In this document: in pieces, positions 24,808 to 34,732 of the stretch
How the letters are laid out: each line of letters starts with the position of its first letter
How positions within the stretch are numbered: the stretch's first letter is position 1
NCBI RefSeq assembly: GCF_013459645.1
Contig: NZ_CP054861.1
Location: forward strand, 3,398,001 to 3,462,000
Direction of reading: 5' to 3'
DNA length: 64,000 bases
From: Martelella sp. NC20
Lineage (GTDB): Bacteria > Pseudomonadota > Alphaproteobacteria > Rhizobiales > Rhizobiaceae
Made by a program: the position numbers and the translations under genes
The notes under the pieces: generated by a model
What the model saw: the letters and a program-made list of their open reading frames with translations, nothing else
What the model was told of the DNA's origin: nothing
The model's database searches: none

Positions 24808-25337
24808 AGGGATACCTAGCGGTTGGAGGGATCATTGTCGCCGGCAGTATTATAAAACGCCAATAAATGCCGCATGTGACTTTCTTGGCCGAAGATACAT
24901 ATAATTCTGATAATTTGGAATATACTTGAGTTTTTGTCGTAAATCGCAGCTCTGATCCGATGTGTGTCAAGACAACCAGTGGTAGCTTCTACGGGGGAGG
25001 AAATTCTCGACCTTTACGCTGCAAATCGCTTTCCAACCCGCGCGGACGAGCTTTCCCGCATTTTGCGCGCTTCGATTTCACGCTCAAAGTAGGCTAAGGG
25101 TTCGGTGATGGGGGGAAGGCCACGCTGTTCGATCCAGCGGTTTTCTGGAAATTGAAATGAATTTTTGTGGGCTGCTTGATCACACGGGATCACGCTTATC
25201 TCCGCATTCTTCCTCGTTTTGCTATTGTTGTCATTCTTCCTCGCTTTGCTATTGTTGTCGCCTGCCAATCGATACCTTAGGCTCAACCGTGGTAGCGCCG
25301 GGCGTGATTTTCAAGCGGCCGCCAATTGGGAGAAACC
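24808..25337. other. AT-richer intergenic region with a tandem repeat
   Basis: A 530-bp region between divergent genes. It must contain promoters for the GNAT gene and the large helicase. At 25205-25258 a 27-bp unit is repeated twice with one mismatch. An open minus-strand frame at 25014-25286 crosses this repeat; I do not support it as a gene. Confidence 0.45.
25205..25258. repeat. 27-bp tandem duplication
   Basis: Two adjacent copies of a 27-bp unit beginning cattcttcctcg and ending gctattgttgt differ at one position (T or C). It lies about 80 bp upstream of the helicase start and may affect its promoter or be a simple slippage product. Confidence 0.85.
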
Positions 25338-28300
25338 ATGAGCCCTTCACAAGATGACCACGAGGCGTCGAGTCGCTTGTTGACCGACGAGAACATCGAA
25401 CTTGTCTCCGCCAAACTTCAGGAACTCCGGCTTCGGCTTCTCGATTCGACCCGTCGGAACCCGCTGATCAATATCCGATTTACCCCGGCTTCGACTTCGT
25501 TCATCCGCGTTGTAGACGAACTTCCCGACATCCTGCGCTACCACCTCTCTCAGGGCCGCCAGATGCGGCTGGCGGCGTTGCCAGCCCTCGAAGACGAACT
25601 CCCGGACGAGCAAACGGACGATTTCCGGGATGCGCTCTTCATCGCCCGGCAGGAAGACGAGGCCTATCTCGCCGAGATCGCCAAGATCGATCCCGACGAC
25701 GCGAAGGCGGAAGAAAAGCTGATGAAGGCCGAGCGATCCCTGAAGGATCGCCTGCGCGAAGACCTTGGCCTGTCGCCGCGCCAGACCAAGGACGCGCCCT
25801 CGCTCGCCCAACATGCCCGGATTCACGGCATCGAGCCAAGCTACATCCTGCCGCTCCCCGGGGACGAGCACCACGACGGGCGGCACGGCGACGACGATAT
25901 CCAGACCCTCCTGCTGCCGGACCGGCTACAACGATCGGCGAAGTCCATTCTTGAGAAGGGCCGGTCCTTCGAGCGCGAGACCGGGGTCAACGTGCTCCAT
26001 GCCGCCTTCGGCATCCTCGAGTGGAAAAGCCCTGACGAGAACGATCGCTTCGTTTCGCCGCTGCTACTGCTCGAGATCCGGATCGAGCGGAAGCAGTCCC
26101 CGCATGGCGCCGAGTTCTACCTGGGCGGCGTCGACCAGGTCATGGTCAATACCAACCTGGCGCTGAAGCTCCTGAACGAGAATAAGCTCTCTCTGCCGGA
26201 CTACGAGGGCGGAAGCGTCGAGGACTACTTCGATTCGGTCGAGGAAGCCGCACCCCGGGGCTGGCACTGGAAAGTACGCCGCGAGGCATGCATTGGAATT
26301 TTCCCGTCCTCCAAGATTGCGATGTACCACGACCTCGATCCGGAAAAACGCCCGCTGGCCGAGGAAGAGACAGTGGTGCGCCTTCTCGCCACGACCGGCG
26401 TTGGCGATGGCGCCTATGCGGAGACCTACGGCACCGACGATCCTGAGGTCGCCAGCAAGGTGCCTTACGTGGTGATGGATGCGGATGCCTCGCAGTATTC
26501 CGCCCTCGTCGATGTCGCCGATCAGAAGAACCTGGCGATCGAAGGCCCGCCGGGCTCGGGCAAGTCGCAGACCATCGTCAACCTGATCGCCTCGGCGCTC
26601 GCCGACGGCAAGAAGGTGCTCTTCGTGGCCGAAAAGCTGACCGCGCTCGACGTCGTGCGCAACCGCCTTGATGCCGCCGGTCTCGGCAACTTCATCCTGC
26701 CGCTCCAGGCCGGACGCGGCACGGCCGAGACCGCCTACGAGAGCATCGAGGCCCGCCTCGAAATGAACCGGACGCCCGGCCCCGGCCGGCACAGCTTCAA
26801 CTCGCGCCAGCGCGCCCTGGAACGGGACCGCGCCATACTCCAGGGCTACCTCGATGCGCTGGGCGCGATGCTCGGCTCGACCGGGCTCACGGTGCACCAG
26901 ATCATCGGCCATGCCATCGCCACGGCCGAGACCCGTGAGGCCTTGCCGCGGGAAATCCGCCGTCTGCCGATTCCGAACGCCAGGGAAATGGGCGCGATCG
27001 AGGTCGAGGCCCTGGTCTCAGAGGCGGAAGCCTTCGGCACCCGGCTCGGACGGATCGCGCGTATGCCCGCCGTCTGGCGCGCCTCGACTGCGCCGATCAC
27101 ATCGCACGATATCGCCGAAGACCACGCCGAGGCGGCGCGCAGCATCGCGGAGGAGCTCGAGGTCTTCGAGAGGGACATAGCGGGCTCGTCGATCACCGTC
27201 TTCATGACTGCAAACCCCTTCGTGATCGACATGAAGAAGATCGGCGACCTGCTTTCGGCCGCCGCGTGTGACGAAGGCCGGGTCACCCCAGACCTGCTCG
27301 ACAGACTCACTGATCCTGCCGCCCGCCGGGCGGCCCGGGATCTCTGCGGCCAGATCAGCGAAAGACGGACACTCATGGCCCAACTCGGTCACAGCCTGCG
27401 GGATGCCGAGGGCTGGAACGTCTCCAAGCGCCTTGCGGCTGCCGCCGAGTTCGCCAAGGCACGGGGCAGACGGCTCGACCCCGAGCAGCATCGCGCGAGG
27501 CTCGCCGAGATCGAAGGTGCGATCGCCGAGGCCCGGGTTGTGCTCGGCGCCGCGTCCCGGCTTCCGCAGAGCTGGACATCGTCCGGCCGGACCCTGACGG
27601 AGATCCGCGATGGGGCGAAGCGCATCGCGGCGCAGTCCCCGGATGTCCTCTCCCTACGATGCGGCGACCCGATGGCTTCCGTCGATGCCCTGGCCATGGA
27701 GATCGATACCCGGATCTCTCGCCTTTCCACCGAGATCGGCCGTATCCGGCAGGCGATGCCCTCCGCCGGCGGCGCCCACAACGCGGGTGAACTCAGGAAC
27801 GCGGCGGCCGCGATCGACCGCGCTGGCTTCTTCGGGCGCATGGGGTCCACCTACAAGGCAGCGCGCAATACATACACGAACATACTCGGAGGGCGGCGCG
27901 AGGACAGCCCAGCCGAGATGGCACGTAGGCTGCACGAATACGCCGACTGGCTCGACAGCCGCCAGGAATTCGACAACGGCGGACGCTACGCAGAGCGCCT
28001 AGGTCCACACTTTCGAGGCTTCAACACCGAGATGGCGGCGATCGGCCGTGTGGTGACCTTTCACGGGATCTGCAAGGAAATCGCCGGCTCCAGCGTGGAC
28101 CTCAAAGCCTACCTCGAAACCGGGGAACTCGATCCCGTCCTCACCTTCGCGGAGTTTGAGGACGTGCCTCCATTGCCCCTCTCTGAGGCCGAGGCGAAAT
28201 TGCGCGAGCTCGAGGAGATCGCCGAGAAGGAGCGACGCTACATCACCGAGGCGGACAGCCACCTCGAGCTGTTCCGCGACAGAACGAGCCTCCCTCTCCC

Positions 28301-30863
28301 GGAGATCGAGGAGATCCTGGTCCGGAAGACGGCGGAGGTAGACCTCGCTCGCAAGATCGAGGAGAGCCCGGCTCGCGAAGCGCTCGGATCGCGCTTCGCC
28401 GGCCTGGCGACACGGACAGACCTGATCGGCGTCCAGTGCGACTTGGCCGAGGCGATCGCCGCCACCGATGACGCGGATATGGTGCTCGCGGCAATGCGGT
28501 CAGGCCGGGCGGCCGATATGGCGAAGGAATTTGAGACCTTTGCCGCCCGTCGCGCCAGGCTCGAGACCCAGGTCGGCAGCTTTATTGCCGATCTCGGGCT
28601 TCCCGAGGATCTTTCGACGCCGATGGCGCTGGCCCGGCGCACGGCCGACCTGCGGGAGGCGGCGGCCGATCCGCAATCGCTGCTCGACAGGTCGCAGCTG
28701 AAGCGCGCCGAGGACAGCCTGCGCGGACAGGGGCTCGGCGAACTGATCGACTGGGCGGTGGCCGAGGGCGAAGCCTTCGATCCGGCACGTCTCGCACCGA
28801 TCGTCCGCGCGCTGATCGCGCGCTCGATGACAGACCTCGCCTACAAGGAGTGGGGCCCAGCTCTACAAGGCTACGACGGACAGGAGTTCGACCGCATCCG
28901 GGGCGAGATCCGCTCCAAGGATCGCGAGATGATCCAGCTCTCCCGCGCCGCGGTGATGCAAGAGCTCCTGGAATCGGCCCAGCCGCCGGCCGGCAACAAC
29001 GTCGGCCGAAAGTCGACCTTCACCGAAATGAGCCTGATCTACAACGAGCTCTACAAGAAGAAGCGCCGCATCAGCATTCGCGAACTGACAAGCCGCGCCG
29101 GCCGCGCCCTCGTCGAGTTGAAGCCCTGCTGGATGATGTCGCCACTCGCGGTCGCGCAATACCTCCGCCAGGGCATGCGCTTCGATCTCGTGGTCATCGA
29201 CGAGGCTTCGCAGATGACGCCCGAAAACGCCATCGGCGCGATCAGCCGGGCCGACCAGTCGGTAGTCGTCGGCGACACCAAGCAACTGCCACCGACGAGC
29301 TTCTTCCAGAAGGTGCTCGACAACAGCGATACCGACGAGGACCTGCGCGAGGACAGCGAGAGCATCCTCGACATGGCCAACGTCGCCTTCATGCCGGTGC
29401 GCCAGCTCCGCTGGCACTACCGCTCGCGGCACTCTGCACTGATCCAGTTCTCCAACCAGTGGATGTACAAGGGAGAGCTGACGATCTTCCCCTCGGCGCA
29501 GGAAGACCACCCAGATCTCGGCGTCGAGCTCGTCGAGGTGCCCGGTATTTACAAGGGGCGCCGCAACGAGATCGAGGCCCGCGCCATCGTTGTCGCTGCG
29601 GTCCACCACATGAACCATCGCCCCGAGCTCTCGCTCGGCATTTGCACGATGAACTCCGATCAGAAGGACCTGATCCTCGAGGAGTTCGAGCGGGAGCGCG
29701 ACCGCAACCCCAAGGTCCAGGCTTTCGTCGAGAAGTGGGAAGAGGAGAACGACGCGCTTGAGGAGTTCTTCGTCAAGAACATTGAGACGATCCAGGGCGA
29801 CGAACGCGACGTGATGATGATCTCTACGCTCTACGGACCGGAATCTCCCGGTGCCAAGGTGCTTCAACGGTTCGGCCCGATCAACTCGGCCCATGGCCAC
29901 CGCCGACTGAACGTCCTCTTCACCCGCGCCAAGCGGAAGATCATGACCTTCACCTCGATGAAGCCGACCGACATCCTCGTTGACGGCAACAAAGCGCTCG
30001 GCGTGCGGATGTTCCGGGCCTGGCTCGAATACTCGAAGACCGGACACATCCCGGATGCGGCCGGCCCGCTGGGCGGCACGGAGAGCCCATTCGAGGACTA
30101 CGTCGCGGCCCAGATCGAGCGCCTCGGCTGCGAGGTGGTCCCGCAGGTGGGCGTCGCAGGCTTCCGCATCGACCTCGGCGTCCGGCACCCGAACTGGCCC
30201 TACGGCTACATTCTGGGTGTCGAATGCGACGGCGCGGCCTACCACAGCTCGAAGTCGAGCCGCGACCGCGACCGGCTTCGCCAGGAGGTGCTAGAGGGGC
30301 TCGGCTGGCGACTGCACCGGATCTGGTCGACCGACTGGTTCCGCAACCCGCGCGCCGAGATCGAGGTCCTGAAGGAGGAGATCGACGACGCGCTCGCCGA
30401 TGCCAAGGCGCGGGGTGTGAAGCACTCCGAGCGTCTCGATGCGATGGCACTACTGACCCGCTTGGTTGAGGAAACGACCTCAGGCGTAGAAGAGGTGCCG
30501 GCACAAACCAGGCCCGAGCCAAGGCCTGCGTCTGCTACGCTGATCGCACCGGCAGCGCCACCGAAGCCCCAGCAGGCGAGCTTGCCGTTCGAGCCACCGG
30601 CGAGCAGCGACCTCTTCACGGCGGCAAGCCGGGTCGCGGCGGAGCCGACCGTTGCGCTGGGCTCTAAATTGAAGGTCGAGAACATCACTGACGGCAAGAA
30701 GCTCGCCTTCACACTTGTCGAGGGTGAGAATGCGCCGGACCAGGGTAAGATCGGCGTTCACACTCCGCTCGGACAGGCCCTGCTCGACGCGCAGGTGGGT
30801 GACGAAGTAGAATATCAAGTGGGCTCGCACATCAAGGAGGTGCGGGTGCTCGATATCGGATGA
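25338..30863 (+). CDS. DUF4011 superfamily 1 helicase with C-terminal Vsr-like nuclease
   Basis: A 1,841-residue protein. Domain order: N-terminal DUF4011 (LRLRLLDSTRRNPLINIRF, about residues 20-60 onward); P-loop IEGPPGSGKSQTIVNLIA (about 400); a long helical insertion (about 480-1200); Walker B DLVVIDEASQMTPENAI (about 1285) and VVGDTKQLPPTSFF; IETIQGDERDVMMIST (about 1485); NVLFTRAKRKIM (arginine motif VI); then a PD-(D/E)xK/Vsr-like nuclease (SPFEDYVAAQIERLG, FRIDLGVRHP, LGVECDGAAYHSSKSSRDRDRLRQ, GWRLHRIWSTDWF, about 1585-1675). This is the COG1112-type helicase architecture common in defence islands. The start ATG 25338 replaces an upstream TTG. Confidence 0.9.
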   Translation: MSPSQDDHEASSRLLTDENIELVSAKLQELRLRLLDSTRRNPLINIRFTPASTSFIRVVDELPDILRYHLSQGRQMRLAALPALEDELPDEQTDDFRDALFIARQEDEAYLAEIAKIDPDDAKAEEKLMKAERSLKDRLREDLGLSPRQTKDAPSLAQHARIHGIEPSYILPLPGDEHHDGRHGDDDIQTLLLPDRLQRSAKSILEKGRSFERETGVNVLHAAFGILEWKSPDENDRFVSPLLLLEIRIERKQSPHGAEFYLGGVDQVMVNTNLALKLLNENKLSLPDYEGGSVEDYFDSVEEAAPRGWHWKVRREACIGIFPSSKIAMYHDLDPEKRPLAEEETVVRLLATTGVGDGAYAETYGTDDPEVASKVPYVVMDADASQYSALVDVADQKNLAIEGPPGSGKSQTIVNLIASALADGKKVLFVAEKLTALDVVRNRLDAAGLGNFILPLQAGRGTAETAYESIEARLEMNRTPGPGRHSFNSRQRALERDRAILQGYLDALGAMLGSTGLTVHQIIGHAIATAETREALPREIRRLPIPNAREMGAIEVEALVSEAEAFGTRLGRIARMPAVWRASTAPITSHDIAEDHAEAARSIAEELEVFERDIAGSSITVFMTANPFVIDMKKIGDLLSAAACDEGRVTPDLLDRLTDPAARRAARDLCGQISERRTLMAQLGHSLRDAEGWNVSKRLAAAAEFAKARGRRLDPEQHRARLAEIEGAIAEARVVLGAASRLPQSWTSSGRTLTEIRDGAKRIAAQSPDVLSLRCGDPMASVDALAMEIDTRISRLSTEIGRIRQAMPSAGGAHNAGELRNAAAAIDRAGFFGRMGSTYKAARNTYTNILGGRREDSPAEMARRLHEYADWLDSRQEFDNGGRYAERLGPHFRGFNTEMAAIGRVVTFHGICKEIAGSSVDLKAYLETGELDPVLTFAEFEDVPPLPLSEAEAKLRELEEIAEKERRYITEADSHLELFRDRTSLPLPEIEEILVRKTAEVDLARKIEESPAREALGSRFAGLATRTDLIGVQCDLAEAIAATDDADMVLAAMRSGRAADMAKEFETFAARRARLETQVGSFIADLGLPEDLSTPMALARRTADLREAAADPQSLLDRSQLKRAEDSLRGQGLGELIDWAVAEGEAFDPARLAPIVRALIARSMTDLAYKEWGPALQGYDGQEFDRIRGEIRSKDREMIQLSRAAVMQELLESAQPPAGNNVGRKSTFTEMSLIYNELYKKKRRISIRELTSRAGRALVELKPCWMMSPLAVAQYLRQGMRFDLVVIDEASQMTPENAIGAISRADQSVVVGDTKQLPPTSFFQKVLDNSDTDEDLREDSESILDMANVAFMPVRQLRWHYRSRHSALIQFSNQWMYKGELTIFPSAQEDHPDLGVELVEVPGIYKGRRNEIEARAIVVAAVHHMNHRPELSLGICTMNSDQKDLILEEFERERDRNPKVQAFVEKWEEENDALEEFFVKNIETIQGDERDVMMISTLYGPESPGAKVLQRFGPINSAHGHRRLNVLFTRAKRKIMTFTSMKPTDILVDGNKALGVRMFRAWLEYSKTGHIPDAAGPLGGTESPFEDYVAAQIERLGCEVVPQVGVAGFRIDLGVRHPNWPYGYILGVECDGAAYHSSKSSRDRDRLRQEVLEGLGWRLHRIWSTDWFRNPRAEIEVLKEEIDDALADAKARGVKHSERLDAMALLTRLVEETTSGVEEVPAQTRPEPRPASATLIAPAAPPKPQQASLPFEPPASSDLFTAASRVAAEPTVALGSKLKVENITDGKKLAFTLVEGENAPDQGKIGVHTPLGQALLDAQVGDEVEYQVGSHIKEVRVLDIG

Positions 30864-31279
30864 TGAAGCGAGAAGGTACCACACCCTGAGCGAGGAGTGC
30901 TGACAGGTCCGCTCTTCACGGAAATCAGAGGCCATTTCGGATATTAATAGGAGGTCTTCCAGTTTTGGAACGGATACTCGAATGGGGTATTACAACTGCT
31001 GCCGCGCAATATCCGCGCCATTCCTAACAGAAGCTAAGGACCGGAAGCGGTAGGCACGCGTAATCGGATCGTCCGGGAGGCGTAGCCGCAATCCGCGCTG
31101 TCCTGACGCTCAGGGCGGCGCGAGGGCCGTCCGCTATCTGCGCCGTCCGGCCTTTCCTGGGTGGCGGCCCGAATAGCCTCGACCCTCAGTTTGGCGGCTG
31201 ACCCCGTGCGTCTCGGTTCAAATGTCGAATTGACCCGCTCTCTTAGATGCGCCAGCTCTTGCGTTGGAGGAGGCATCCA
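30864..31279. other. Gene-free spacer
   Basis: About 415 bp without a supported gene. A stretch near 31039 (gaccggaagcggtaggc) resembles motifs in other spacers of the island. GGAGG directly before 31280 is the ribosome site of the next, broken gene. Confidence 0.4.
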
Positions 31280-32125
31280 GTGTTTCATTTTCAAGAATTT
31301 CTCGAACGATGTGGCTACGATCCGCGGCGCACACGCCTTCTACGCCACGATGTTCGTGGTGCGGTGAGTTGGAGGCGCGGGCCAGACGCCTTTCTCTGCT
31401 TTGCCTCGTTCCAGACCCAAGCAAATTCGCCCTATAATGGGGCTCCATCTCACGCGTGCCATTTTATCGGAGGGCCTACGCTCGCAGGACGAGCGACGAC
31501 ACTCTTTGTTGGGACGACTTTGGTCGAAAACGGTCGACCATGGGACCGTGTGGAACTGCCACTAGTTCAGGATGCAGAAGTGATCGCACAGGAACGAGCA
31601 AGCACTGAAGCGTTAGATCTTTTCGACCTGTCATGGTCGGCGGCATGCAGCGGATACGTCGAGCGGATCTTGATTGACTGGGGCGGGGGCACACGATCTT
31701 GGTCGCAGTGGGCTGACCGAAGGTACAAGGAAATTTTGGAACTGCGTCTCGATGTGCGTGAGGCGTCTTTCCCTGGCTTCGGCGGATTTCGTTAGCGCGT
31801 CAGTTCCTTGGAGGGATTGCCTCAGAGTTGGCGAGCCGCGCTCGGCAGCGCCCGGGGCGTTTATCTGCTGGTGACAGCGGATGGTCGCCAATACGTCGGT
31901 TTAGCCTACGGTGCAGACGGGTTTATTGGGCGGTGGCGTCAATATGCTGCGAATGGGCATGGGGGAAACCGGGAGTTAATGCTGCTTGCTGTTGAGCAGC
32001 GCGACTATCAGGTGTCTATTCTTGAGATCGCCTCGCCTGAAATGTCTGCTGCCGACATTATTGCGCGAGAAGGCACATGGAAGGAAAAGCTTGGCGCGCG
32101 AGCACACGGTTTGAACGCGAACTAA
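31280..32125 (+). pseudogene. GIY-YIG nuclease family gene interrupted by an in-frame amber codon
   Basis: Starts at GTG 31280, with GGAGGAGG upstream. The N-terminal part (FHFQEFLERCGYDPRRTRLLRHD ... GPDAFLCFASFQ) and the C-terminal GIY-YIG domain (RGVYLLVTADGRQYVGLAYGADGFIGRWRQYAANGHGGNRELM, then DIIAREGTWKEKLGARAHGLN) belong to one known layout and are in the same frame. A single TAG at 31793-31795, just after FPGFGGFR, separates them. Family members I recall run through this point without a break. So this is either a recent nonsense mutation or, less likely, a readthrough site. Confidence 0.8.
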
Positions 32126-32620
32126 CCGATACGGGCACGACTATGTCTGCGCCCATTCCGGCGGCATGCTGACCGTCCACTTTCTGCGCACAGCCGACGG
32201 GATCTCGCCGTGAGTGACGTCTGCTTGAAGGAACCGCTGATGAAACCTCGGAAGACTGAAATGGCGGCGCCTAGCCGACCGGCTGAAACGGGGCTGTGAG
32301 CGGACTGGCGGCTGTTGGAATCGGATCGCCGAAAGCTGCCGTTCTTTCGCATCGAGCAGTTTTCTGCTAATCGAATGATCGATCTACCGCTTAAGGGACG
32401 CCATGAAGGGTGGGCTCGAGTTCAGACTAGATTGCGGCTGCGGTTATGGTTGGGAGTAGCGATTTGGTATGGGGCCAATCACATGGGCACGGTGAGCCGC
32501 AACCGCTCGGTCGAGCCCAATCCTATTAGTGCCGTAGATTTGGGGGATGCTTTTTGGTGGCGGCGACGTGCGAATGGGTGGCGCGCAACCGGAGACCAAA
32601 GTGCGAGCGAGGCGGTAGCG
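32126..32620. other. Gene-free spacer before the SWT1-HEPN gene
   Basis: About 495 bp. An open frame extends upstream of 32621 but has poor codon character and no good start. Two short stretches (actgaaatggcggcgcc and gagcggactggcggct) resemble the recurrent spacer motif of this island. Confidence 0.4.
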
Positions 32621-34174
32621 ATGGATGACGACGACAATGCGAGTGGCAAGCTCTCGAAAACCGCGCGCGGCAAGCCGCTGACGGCTGCCGAAGAGATCGC
32701 ACGCGCCGGACGCGAGTACCTGGAATCGCCGGCGGTCAAAATGGCGCGGGAGATCTACGAGTCCCCGGCGGCGAAGCTCGCCCGCGATTTCGCCAATTCG
32801 CCTGCCCAGCAGCTCGCCAAGCAGGTCGCGCTCGGGCTTGGCCCAGCCTTCGGCACCCCCGAGACCGCGCGCATGGAAGCGATGCGGAAGATGCTCGAAC
32901 CGTCCACCGCACTGGCGGCGAAACTGAACGCGATCCAGCCATTAGCAATTGACCATGGTAAGCTCGCCTCGATGGGGGCGATCCTGCCCTCTATCGATCC
33001 GAAGGTGATTGCGTCGATCCAGGGCGTACAGCCGCTCAAGATCGATCCGTCCTTGGCTAACGCCGTCAGCCAAGCGCAGCGGACGCTCGAAGACGCGATG
33101 CGCCCGCTCGGCGGCATAGGATCAGCGATCAAGCAATCCGAAGAACAGCAGCGCGTCATGCAGAAATCAATGCTGGCGTCGCTTGCCGGGCCGTTCGGTG
33201 ACATCGCCAAAACCTCGCAGTGGGTGAGCACGCTCGCCCGGATCGACACCCTCGATATCACCAAACTGTTGGGTCGCGGACTTGGCACGGCGGTCGATGA
33301 CATGCGCGGCATGATCGCCAAGAACTTCTTCGGCTCGGCCGCGCTCGATCAGGCCAAGATGAGCGCGATGCTTGGCCTGACCGCGCGGTTCGAGGCAGAT
33401 TTCGCAGCAACCCAGCTGAAAATGTCGGCGCTCGCCGGAATCGGAGAAGCGTTCGACCGGCGCAGTCGTTTCCAGCTCGACGCCTATCATTCGCTGTTCG
33501 GCAAATGGCGCACGCGCGTCGATCTGCCGGAAAATTTCTGGCGCGACGCGCGCTCGCGCAAGCGCATGTACCGTGAGGCGGAGGTCGACGAAGGTCTGAT
33601 CGTCGCCCAGCCCGGGATGGCGCTCGAGATCATGGTCGAGAGCGGTCTGACTGCAGGGCTTCGCTCCGAGGCTAACACCGTAGCGGTGGTGACGCTTGGC
33701 GAAATATCGATGACCGTGCGGTCGCGCGGCACAAGCAAGGATGCCTATGCGTTGATCGGACGGTTCGAGCAGGAGCTGCGCGCCTATGTCCATCGCAAGC
33801 TCGAAACGCGCTTCGGTTCCGACTGGTTCAAGCTGCGTGCATCGAACCTGATCGGCAAGGCAAAGGAGATCCGCAAGGCCGCGATGGCGCGTGGTGAAGC
33901 CTTTGCCTCCCTTGTCCATTTCACCGAACTGGGCGAGCTGTCGGGCATCATCCAGAACACAAAGAACTGGGATGACGTGTTCGGCGATGTGTTCGTCGAG
34001 AAGACCGGGTTCGACCATGATATGCAGAAGTTAATCGCGGTCCGGCGTCCTACAATGCACATGCGCCGAATCGATGGCGTACGCCTCGTCGAATCGATCT
34101 GCGTGGTTCAGCGGCTGTCCGAACAAATGGCGGGCGATGGCGCTTGGAAGCTCGCCGCCGAATCCGACCATTAG
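32621..34174 (+). CDS. Protein with C-terminal SWT1-type HEPN domain
   Basis: A 517-residue protein; ATG 32621 has GAGGCGG upstream. The N-terminus has short repeated units (SPAVKMAREIYESPAAKLARDFANSPAQQLAKQ), then an Ala-rich helical region. The last 110 residues (LRAYVHRKLETRFGSDWFKLR ... LVHFTELGELSGIIQNTKNWDDVFGDVFVEK ... IAVRRPTMHMRRID) match the SWT1-like HEPN domain, with RRPTMH as the R-x4-H motif expected at the RNase site. Probably an RNA-targeting effector kept inactive by its N-terminal part. No partner gene is adjacent. Confidence 0.75.
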   Translation: MDDDDNASGKLSKTARGKPLTAAEEIARAGREYLESPAVKMAREIYESPAAKLARDFANSPAQQLAKQVALGLGPAFGTPETARMEAMRKMLEPSTALAAKLNAIQPLAIDHGKLASMGAILPSIDPKVIASIQGVQPLKIDPSLANAVSQAQRTLEDAMRPLGGIGSAIKQSEEQQRVMQKSMLASLAGPFGDIAKTSQWVSTLARIDTLDITKLLGRGLGTAVDDMRGMIAKNFFGSAALDQAKMSAMLGLTARFEADFAATQLKMSALAGIGEAFDRRSRFQLDAYHSLFGKWRTRVDLPENFWRDARSRKRMYREAEVDEGLIVAQPGMALEIMVESGLTAGLRSEANTVAVVTLGEISMTVRSRGTSKDAYALIGRFEQELRAYVHRKLETRFGSDWFKLRASNLIGKAKEIRKAAMARGEAFASLVHFTELGELSGIIQNTKNWDDVFGDVFVEKTGFDHDMQKLIAVRRPTMHMRRIDGVRLVESICVVQRLSEQMAGDGAWKLAAESDH

Positions 34175-34351
34175 GGGGCCGGAAGCGGTCCGTCTTGTCT
34201 CGGTTGCGATTGATGCATAGGCGCCAATCAGCAGCCGACGCGTCGGCTGATCGATTCAAATCTTGAAAGTTGGATAGCGGTCGTTCCCCCTGCAATATCG
34301 GGCTCGGCTTCGAAGCGCCGACCACCGCGACGAAAACGGTCATTGTGGAGG

Positions 34352-34705
34352 CTATGCCTGAGGCGCGGCTCCAATGGGATCGGTGCTTTCCGCCTCATCC
34401 TCGGCCGCAGCCGATACCTGCGCACGTGCAGCGCGCTCCACCATCTCGCGCGTCACGACCTTGCTGCGATGCCGCTCGTGGTAGAGACGCGCATAATCAT
34501 CGTCGCCGAGATTGCCAGGACCATAGCCCTGGTAGTCGAGATGACGCCAGCCCCGTTCGGTGAGGTCCATGCCGTATTCTACGCCGACAAATCCGCTTAA
34601 GGGCACAATGTAGGTCTTTACAAAGGGAACGTCCTCGTACGCCCGCTTGATGAACTGTGCGCCGGGCGTGTTCTCGATGAACGACGGTTGCATGCAGCGC
34701 GACAA
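34352..34705 (-). CDS. Uncharacterised short protein or gene fragment
   Basis: A 117-residue frame with protein-like composition (FIKRAYEDVPFVKTYIVPLSGFVGVEYGMDLTERGWRHLDYQGYG). I do not recognise it. Next to the YgjP-like fragment, it may be another leftover of a decayed restriction or transfer locus. Little else can be said. Confidence 0.35.
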   Translation of the reverse strand: MSRCMQPSFIENTPGAQFIKRAYEDVPFVKTYIVPLSGFVGVEYGMDLTERGWRHLDYQGYGPGNLGDDDYARLYHERHRSKVVTREMVERAARAQVSAAAEDEAESTDPIGAAPQA

Positions 34706-34732
34706 ACAAGGTGAGAATGAGCGTCAATCAGG

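Noticed and set aside
25205..25258. Possible start of a CRISPR array
   Set aside because: Only two adjacent units with no spacer between them; no other regularly spaced repeats or cas genes are seen in the window.
25014..25286. Minus-strand frame of 90 codons upstream of the helicase
   Set aside because: Its N-terminal half is only the translation of the 27-bp tandem repeat; no ribosome site or known family.
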